Source: Candidatus Staskawiczbacteria bacterium (GTDB lineage: Bacteria > Patescibacteriota > Minisyncoccia > Minisyncoccales > Staskawiczbacteraceae). From it: DNA of 32,486 nucleotides. A program made the translations under genes and the position numbers. The notes below the pieces were generated by a model, which worked only from the letters and a program-made list of their open reading frames with translations, made no database searches and was not told the origin of the DNA. The stretch is taken from positions 1-32,486 of the forward strand of contig CAIMDW010000028.1 in the NCBI GenBank assembly GCA_903839895.1, in the 5' to 3' direction. Positions 28,251 through 32,486 of the stretch are shown in pieces. Each line of letters starts with the position of its first letter. Within the stretch, counting starts at the first letter, position 1.

Positions 28251-30671
28251 ATGGCTTTTAAAAAAAAATCCAAATATATTTATTCTGCATTGGTGGTATC
28301 ACTTGCATTTTTGTCGATATCCGCAGTTTTTTATTTTGGTTTATTAAAAGCTCCAATGGTTATTGCCGGTCCGCACTGCAATTCAAGCGATTTTTCATGC
28401 GGAGATATTTGCTGTCCGAAATGCATGGATATATGGTGCATACAAACAGTGGGATGCAGCGATGCAACAGATACGCTTCCAATGTGTGGGCCGAATGATG
28501 ATCCCGCATGTTGTGATTTGGCGGCTACCGGTCAAGCTTCAAGTGGTCCCGCAGGTTCTGGTGGGTATACTTGCGTTTACAACAAAGTTGGCACCTGCAT
28601 TACTGGCGGAGGCACGGGAGGAGGTGGTGGCGGAGGCGGCAGCGGTAGTAACGACTATAGTTCTGATTCATCTTCGGACAGCAGTTCGGATTCAAGTTCA
28701 GATTCATCTTCAGACAGCAGTTCGGATTCAAGTTCCGATTCATCTTCAGATAGCAGTTCTAGCTCTTCTAGTTCAAGTTCTTCAAGTTCTAGTTCTTCTA
28801 GTTCTAGCTCTTCTAGCTCAAGTTCGAGTTCTAGTTCTTCGAGTTCGAGCTCTAGTTCAAGCTCATCAAGCTCTAGTTCTTCCAGTTCTAGCTCTAGTTC
28901 AAGCTCATCAAGCTCGAGCGAGCCTCCAAGCAGTTCATCGATAAGTTGTTCTGGATCAAATGATTGCATGAATTATCCTCCATACGCTTCAAATCTAGCG
29001 GAGATTTCAAATTTTTCGTGCCCTCTTCCTGATAGAACAGATCGCGCAGGGACAGTGTCTTTCCAATGGACTTACTATGACGGCGGATCTGGCGAAGGGG
29101 AAACGCAATATCAGCTTCAGGTTTATAGTTCTGATCCGGATTCAGCAGAAATCAATATAAGCCGTACTGTCAGCCCTTCATTACCAAACGGCACTGTCAA
29201 TACTGAAGATAATGATGGAAATTATTTTTTAGTAAATCCATTTAATGCAGTTTCTGGCGGAGGTTATCTGACTTACGGGAAAACTTATAATATTCGCATA
29301 AAAGTTTGGAATATTTACGGCGAGTCAGATTGGGAAAATTTAGGCACTTATACAACGCCAGCAAATTCTTTGCCTAATCCGAGTTTTAATGTCAATCCTT
29401 CCAACGCAGCTCCAGGCAGGCAAATTTTATTTGCAGATTCATCCATTTGCAGAAAATCAGACAATAGCGCTTACAATTGCAAAACTCAAGTTAATGGATA
29501 TGTAAATTATATTTGGGATTTTGGCGATAGCTATTGCAATAAACATCCTTTAGATGCGATGTGTAAAAAAATAGGCGATAACATTTATTCATATTCTAGC
29601 GGAAATATATATAACACACAATTGCAAGTTTGTGATTCTATGGGGTGCTGTGACGCGCCGCACGAATCTGTAACGATCACTTCCGGTTCGCATTGCGACA
29701 GTTCAAGCCCGTCAAAGTGCACTGCAAACGGGCATGGCAAAGAATGCAGTTCCGATCCTGATTGCTCTGGCCAACAGCCGGTTTGCAATGCAAGCAATAA
29801 ATGCGTGATTGGGGGGACAGGATGCATATGCGACACAGTTGGAAGCTTGGGCGACTCCCAGTGCGGAGCTTATTCGGTTAATCCGACATGCAATAGCGCC
29901 GGCCAATGCATTGCTTGCGGAGGCGGAGCTGTATGCAGCTTAGCAAATAATTTGGGTGACGGCCGAAACAGCGGTTGCGTGCCTTCGGCGATAAATTTGT
30001 CTCACACTCCGCCAGATTGTTCAAACGAAGTATTTTTTAATTGGCAAAACTATAATTTTACCGCTAGTACCGATTCGAGAATTTATTTACAAGTAACAGA
30101 CACTTCCGATTCAAGCGTTGCGATTAGCAGAGTTATATGCGGTACAGATACAACTTCCCAATATTCAGATACTAAGATGTCAAACCCCATAATATCAGCT
30201 ACTATGGGGTGCGATGGTATTATTTATGCTTATCCAGATGTGCTTTTATATGGAAAAACTTATAGATGGAAAGTTAAAATTTGCAACAATGCAAGCAATT
30301 GCAGTGCATGGATAATTGAGCCATCAGTAGTTACAACTTCGGCCCACTCTTTCCCTGATGTTAAATTTACAAATATTGCGTCGGCTGTTGTCGGCAGTTC
30401 GGTAAAATTCACCGATAATTCAAAATGTTACAATTCTCCGACTGGCAATTGCAAAGACGCTTCAGGAGTAACATATACTTGGAGTAATGTAAATAATAAT
30501 CCTGCTATCCATACAGTTGGTGATATAACTTCGAATGCGTATTCTAGCGCAGGAGAATTTTCTCCAAGCCTGATGATTACAGATGATGTGGGTACTTGCT
30601 CTGCTAATGGTTCTTTAGAAATCACCAAAAAAGGAACTTTGCCAGGTTGGAAGGAAATCAATCCTTTTTAG
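28251..30671 (+). CDS. Large secreted/surface protein with polyserine stalk and PKD/Fn3-like modules
   Basis: 806 residues. Basic N-terminus and hydrophobic helix (about 10-38) for export; Cys-rich head (43-117); glycine run (119-130). Then eight Asp residues spaced by Ser as SSSD units (137-167) and a run of 56 serines (168-223). After the stalk come an Fn3-like module (about 245-375), a PKD-like module with YIWDFGDSY (about 383-480), a Cys-rich linker (about 481-590), a second Fn3-like module (about 590-700) and a second PKD-like module with FPDVKFTN (about 700-795). The modular pair appears duplicated. Probably anchored in or displayed on the cell surface, possibly for attachment to host or particles, but no binding function can be shown. 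A terminator follows. Domain edges are estimates. Confidence 0.75.
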   Translation: MAFKKKSKYIYSALVVSLAFLSISAVFYFGLLKAPMVIAGPHCNSSDFSCGDICCPKCMDIWCIQTVGCSDATDTLPMCGPNDDPACCDLAATGQASSGPAGSGGYTCVYNKVGTCITGGGTGGGGGGGGSGSNDYSSDSSSDSSSDSSSDSSSDSSSDSSSDSSSDSSSSSSSSSSSSSSSSSSSSSSSSSSSSSSSSSSSSSSSSSSSSSSSSSSSSSSSSEPPSSSSISCSGSNDCMNYPPYASNLAEISNFSCPLPDRTDRAGTVSFQWTYYDGGSGEGETQYQLQVYSSDPDSAEINISRTVSPSLPNGTVNTEDNDGNYFLVNPFNAVSGGGYLTYGKTYNIRIKVWNIYGESDWENLGTYTTPANSLPNPSFNVNPSNAAPGRQILFADSSICRKSDNSAYNCKTQVNGYVNYIWDFGDSYCNKHPLDAMCKKIGDNIYSYSSGNIYNTQLQVCDSMGCCDAPHESVTITSGSHCDSSSPSKCTANGHGKECSSDPDCSGQQPVCNASNKCVIGGTGCICDTVGSLGDSQCGAYSVNPTCNSAGQCIACGGGAVCSLANNLGDGRNSGCVPSAINLSHTPPDCSNEVFFNWQNYNFTASTDSRIYLQVTDTSDSSVAISRVICGTDTTSQYSDTKMSNPIISATMGCDGIIYAYPDVLLYGKTYRWKVKICNNASNCSAWIIEPSVVTTSAHSFPDVKFTNIASAVVGSSVKFTDNSKCYNSPTGNCKDASGVTYTWSNVNNNPAIHTVGDITSNAYSSAGEFSPSLMITDDVGTCSANGSLEITKKGTLPGWKEINPF
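28665..28763 (+). repeat. 36-bp tandem repeat encoding SSSD units
   Basis: Two full copies (28665-28700 and 28701-28736) and most of a third of a 36-base unit, differing by a few third-codon bases. Each full unit encodes three Asp-Ser-Ser-Ser units. The repeat is in frame and adjoins the pure serine tract. Confidence 0.75.
28848..28915 (+). repeat. 26-bp direct repeat inside the polyserine tract
   Basis: An identical 26-base block occurs at 28848-28873 and again at 28890-28915, offset by 42 bases (14 codons), in frame. Neighbouring serine codons differ (TCT, TCA, TCG, AGT, AGC), so the tract is not one simple codon repeat. Confidence 0.7.
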
Positions 30672-30692
30672 CCGTTTTTTATCAAAACAAAT

Positions 30693-30724
30693 AAACAGCC
30701 CGCAGGTCTTGACGGGCTGTTTTG
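30693..30724 (+). terminator. Terminator of the surface-protein operon
   Basis: AAACAGCCCG (30693-30702) pairs with CGGGCTGTTT (30713-30722) around a ten-base loop; the T tract is short (TTTT). Confidence 0.8.
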
Positions 30725-30852
30725 GTAATTGTATGCTTAATATAGCACTGGGAAAATGCTGTACTGTCAAGATAAAACAGCCTATTCCCACATTTGAAAA
30801 CTAATACATTCTTTATTTGAATTTGGAGTAAATGCTATGAAAGGGGACTGCC
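30725..30852 (+). other. Intergenic leader before the secreted gene at 30853
   Basis: 128 bases without a convincing promoter; weak candidates exist (TTGAAA at 30794-30799). A nine-codon frame MKGDCHEDH (30838-30867), preceded by GGAG at 30825, overlaps the start of the next gene and might couple its translation; this is speculative. Confidence 0.3.
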
Positions 30853-31818
30853 ATGAAGATCACTAGGGCGATGTTATTTTTTATTGTGTTTTTTGTGGTG
30901 TGTCCCACAGTTTTGGGCCAAACATACACCACAACAAACTGGACAGACATTGATCCTCCAGGCGCAGTTGGCGCATATGCAGGCGGCATTTATAAAAACA
31001 CCGTCATAATCAACTGGAGTGATTCAACTGGTAAATCGCGGGCTTCAGTGTGGAAAAATGGTAATTTTACGGAGATTGTCGTGGCTGACGCATTTTACGA
31101 CCTTTGGCTTCAGTCAATCTGGGAGTCGACGATTGTAGGTTGTTATATAGATGTTAATTACCTTGCTCATTGGTTCACAGTCAATGACAATGGGTCAGGC
31201 TTTTCACTCTGTAATATCCAGGGAAATGTAGGCGCAATCCACGGACAGAAAATGGTGGGAGCATACTTTTCAGACAATTTCTCCCATTTATATGTGAGTA
31301 ATATGGATGGAAGCGGCAAAACCGTTTTTAACGGTTATCAAACCACCTTTACTACTCCGCTTTGCATGGGAGGATTTGCGATTGGCGGAGAATGCATACG
31401 GTATTACTCTGGAACAGCTTGGCAGGATGGGTTCATCTGCGGTTGGGATGGGTTAGGTTGGAAAACCATCAATCCAGTTCGAGTAACAGCTGATCCTACT
31501 GTGCCCCATAATACGACAGTGTCGTCAGTGGGCGATGACGGATTGCTTTTTGGGTCATACGATATTTGCGGCGATTTCGGAACAAGGGGATTTGTTTGTG
31601 ATTCCAATGGGAATAATTGGTTCACAATTGAGTACCCAAATCATCCTGCTGGAACAGTTGTAGGCATTACAGTTTATGGCCGATACCAGGACAAGTTCGT
31701 AGGCTACCACGGCACTCCACCAAGTGGAGATGGCAGCAATCATGCATATATTGCCACAATTCCTCAACTCTCGCCAAAGAGGAATGCGGCAAATCCAAAT
31801 TGGAGAATGTACGAGTAG
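30853..31818 (+). CDS. Secreted protein, HAF-like beta-repeat, function unknown
   Basis: 321 residues. Signal peptide 1 to about 22 (hydrophobic FFIVFFVVCPTVLG then Q). The mature part has repeated short beta-type units with G-x-Y and W motifs (AYAGGIYKNTVIINW, GCYIDVNYLAHWF, GAYFSDNFSHLY, GSYDICGDFGTRGF), reminiscent of 'HAF' extracellular repeats or a beta propeller. The segments IHGQKMVGAY and GRYQDKFVGYH repeat the same 'is it bigger/known' pattern. AAGGGGA at 30841-30847 serves as Shine-Dalgarno. Single gene with its own terminator. No exact family call. Confidence 0.6.
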   Translation: MKITRAMLFFIVFFVVCPTVLGQTYTTTNWTDIDPPGAVGAYAGGIYKNTVIINWSDSTGKSRASVWKNGNFTEIVVADAFYDLWLQSIWESTIVGCYIDVNYLAHWFTVNDNGSGFSLCNIQGNVGAIHGQKMVGAYFSDNFSHLYVSNMDGSGKTVFNGYQTTFTTPLCMGGFAIGGECIRYYSGTAWQDGFICGWDGLGWKTINPVRVTADPTVPHNTTVSSVGDDGLLFGSYDICGDFGTRGFVCDSNGNNWFTIEYPNHPAGTVVGITVYGRYQDKFVGYHGTPPSGDGSNHAYIATIPQLSPKRNAANPNWRMYE

Positions 31819-31821
31819 AAA

Positions 31822-31851
31822 GCGCCATTGCTTATATGGCGCCCTTTTTTT
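31822..31851 (+). terminator. Terminator after the secreted beta-repeat gene
   Basis: GCGCCAT (31822-31828) pairs with ATGGCGC (31836-31842) around a seven-base loop, followed by CC and a run of seven T. Confidence 0.85.
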
Positions 31852-31874
31852 ATAATAGATTCCATTTTTTACTA

Positions 31875-31904
31875 TTGACAATATATATTAATTGGTGATA
31901 GGTT
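31875..31904 (+). promoter_or_regulatory. Promoter of the last secreted gene
   Basis: A perfect TTGACA (31875-31880) is followed, 18 bases later, by TG-n-TAGGTT (-10 at 31899-31904), a weak hexamer helped by the extended TG. The leader would be about 70 bases. Confidence 0.45.
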
Positions 31905-31982
31905 AAAGGTGAGGGTTAAAGAATCTTGCATGTCGCACTGTTCTGTTTAATCTTTAATGTTATTTTACAAGGAGGTAGGTTT

Positions 31983-32411
31983 ATGTTAAGTTTCGTGTCG
32001 AGGCTGGTGGTTTTTCTGGTGGTTCTGGGAGTCCAACAGGATGTCTGGGCGGGTAGCTTATTCAACTCCATCGCACGGGGACAACAAATCTCTGCGACTA
32101 TGAATTCTGGCGACACGTGGACCATCTATTACACCGCAGATGGCACACAGCCAACCCTAACGGCTCTCGAGCCATACGGTTGGTGGGCGGCATTGCTTTC
32201 CAACAGGCCGTACACAACACCAGTAACAGCCATGACTATTTATGTTTTGGGAAATTTGCCAGGTAACAGGTGCGGCTGGATACGTTTGGGGAATTACTGG
32301 ATTACTCCCTGGACGTCTGGGGTGCGGCTTACTGCAGGAAGGTGGTCGCAGTACATGATAGTGATTTCAAACTATCAACAGCCAACCCCCGTTTACTTCC
32401 AAATCCGCTGA
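31983..32411 (+). CDS. Small secreted protein, 142 residues
   Basis: No family recognised. Start at 31983 is decided by a full AAGGAGGT (31969-31976) seven bases before the ATG; an in-frame ATG at 31926 would add 19 residues but has no such site. Signal peptide 1 to about 23 (LVVFLVVLGV, cleavage after VWA). The mature 119 residues are rich in W, Y, T and G, with alternating beta-type runs (ISATMNSGDTWTIYYTADGT, MTIYVLG, RWSQYMIVISNY), suggesting a beta sandwich. Not Cys-bridged (one Cys in the mature part). Confidence 0.65.
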   Translation: MLSFVSRLVVFLVVLGVQQDVWAGSLFNSIARGQQISATMNSGDTWTIYYTADGTQPTLTALEPYGWWAALLSNRPYTTPVTAMTIYVLGNLPGNRCGWIRLGNYWITPWTSGVRLTAGRWSQYMIVISNYQQPTPVYFQIR

Positions 32412-32432
32412 ATTGCGGCATGAACGATGATG

Positions 32433-32475
32433 GGCGGATGCAATGCCGATGATTGTATCCGCCTTATTTTTTTTT
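32433..32475 (+). terminator. Strong terminator near the window end
   Basis: A twelve-pair stem (32433-32444 with 32452-32463, one G-U pair) around a seven-base loop is followed by TTA and a run of nine T. Confidence 0.85.
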
Positions 32476-32486
32476 GTTATAAATTA

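Noticed and set aside
28655-28969. Minus-strand open frame of 104 residues made of Leu-Glu repeats
   Set aside because: It is the reverse complement of the serine repeats. Low complexity, no Shine-Dalgarno and full overlap with a clearly better plus-strand gene make it a shadow.
31926-31982. Upstream start of the last secreted protein
   Set aside because: The full AAGGAGGT site and the signal peptide pattern favour the ATG at 31983.
1-32486. CRISPR arrays, insertion sequences, prophage or integron signals
   Set aside because: No spaced direct repeats, transposase or integrase motifs, or terminal inverted repeats were found; the only direct repeats lie in the serine tract.

Overview
This window looks like a chromosomal segment of a Candidate Phyla Radiation (Patescibacteria) bacterium, most likely on the Parcubacteria side. 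The support is indirect. Coding is A-rich with low to moderate GC and tight intergenic gaps. There is a stand-alone SWIB protein, a ThrS without its TGS domain, a PheRS built as one chain, rplK without rplA beside it, and several small secreted or membrane proteins without recognisable homologues. TGA is used as a normal stop, so UGA recoding is not indicated. No tRNA, rRNA, CRISPR array, insertion sequence or replication origin was recognised, and no gene-free stretch exceeds 300 bases.

Layout. 1-5630 (plus): ferredoxin-like DUF362 protein, membrane-anchored glycoside hydrolase-like protein, malic enzyme, a double metallophosphoesterase and an EamA-type transporter, closed by a two-way terminator. 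5630-7760 is an accessory patch of small, separately transcribed genes on alternating strands: a SWIB protein, two divergent degenerate histidine-phosphatase-like proteins, and a 101-residue orphan. 7768-12732 (plus) is information processing: pheS-gyrB-ybaB, then secE-nusG-rplK from a strong promoter. 12735-15939 and on to 17926 (plus): a secreted or anchored hypothetical protein, a thymidylate module (dcd, thyA, a Dcd/dUTPase-like paralogue, a MazG-like protein, folA) and gatB. 18019-18323: a 75-residue orphan with its own promoter and terminator. 18316-26964 (minus): dnaE, thrS, a four-helix membrane protein, miaB and miaA, with several short overlaps. 27012-30671 (plus): rnhB, then a Cys-repeat membrane protein paired with a large secreted protein carrying a polyserine stalk and repeated PKD/Fn3-like modules. 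30853-32475: two small secreted proteins, each with its own Shine-Dalgarno sequence and terminator.

How they work together. The dcd-thyA-folA module covers dCTP to dUTP, dUTP to dUMP (probably by the second Dcd/dUTPase-like or the MazG-like protein), and methylation to dTMP with folate recycling. MiaA and MiaB modify A37 of tRNA in sequence. SecE, NusG and L11 form the usual transcription/translation/secretion cluster. The final third builds surface structures.

The most interesting features are a mitochondrial-type one-chain PheRS, two divergent decayed histidine phosphatases whose promoters share a -35 box, a recurring arrangement in which a -10 element lies 6-8 nt before the start codon (predicted leaderless mRNAs) while orphan genes use Shine-Dalgarno sites, and the polyserine PKD surface protein. 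All calls rest on reading the sequence and remembered family motifs; no database search was run.
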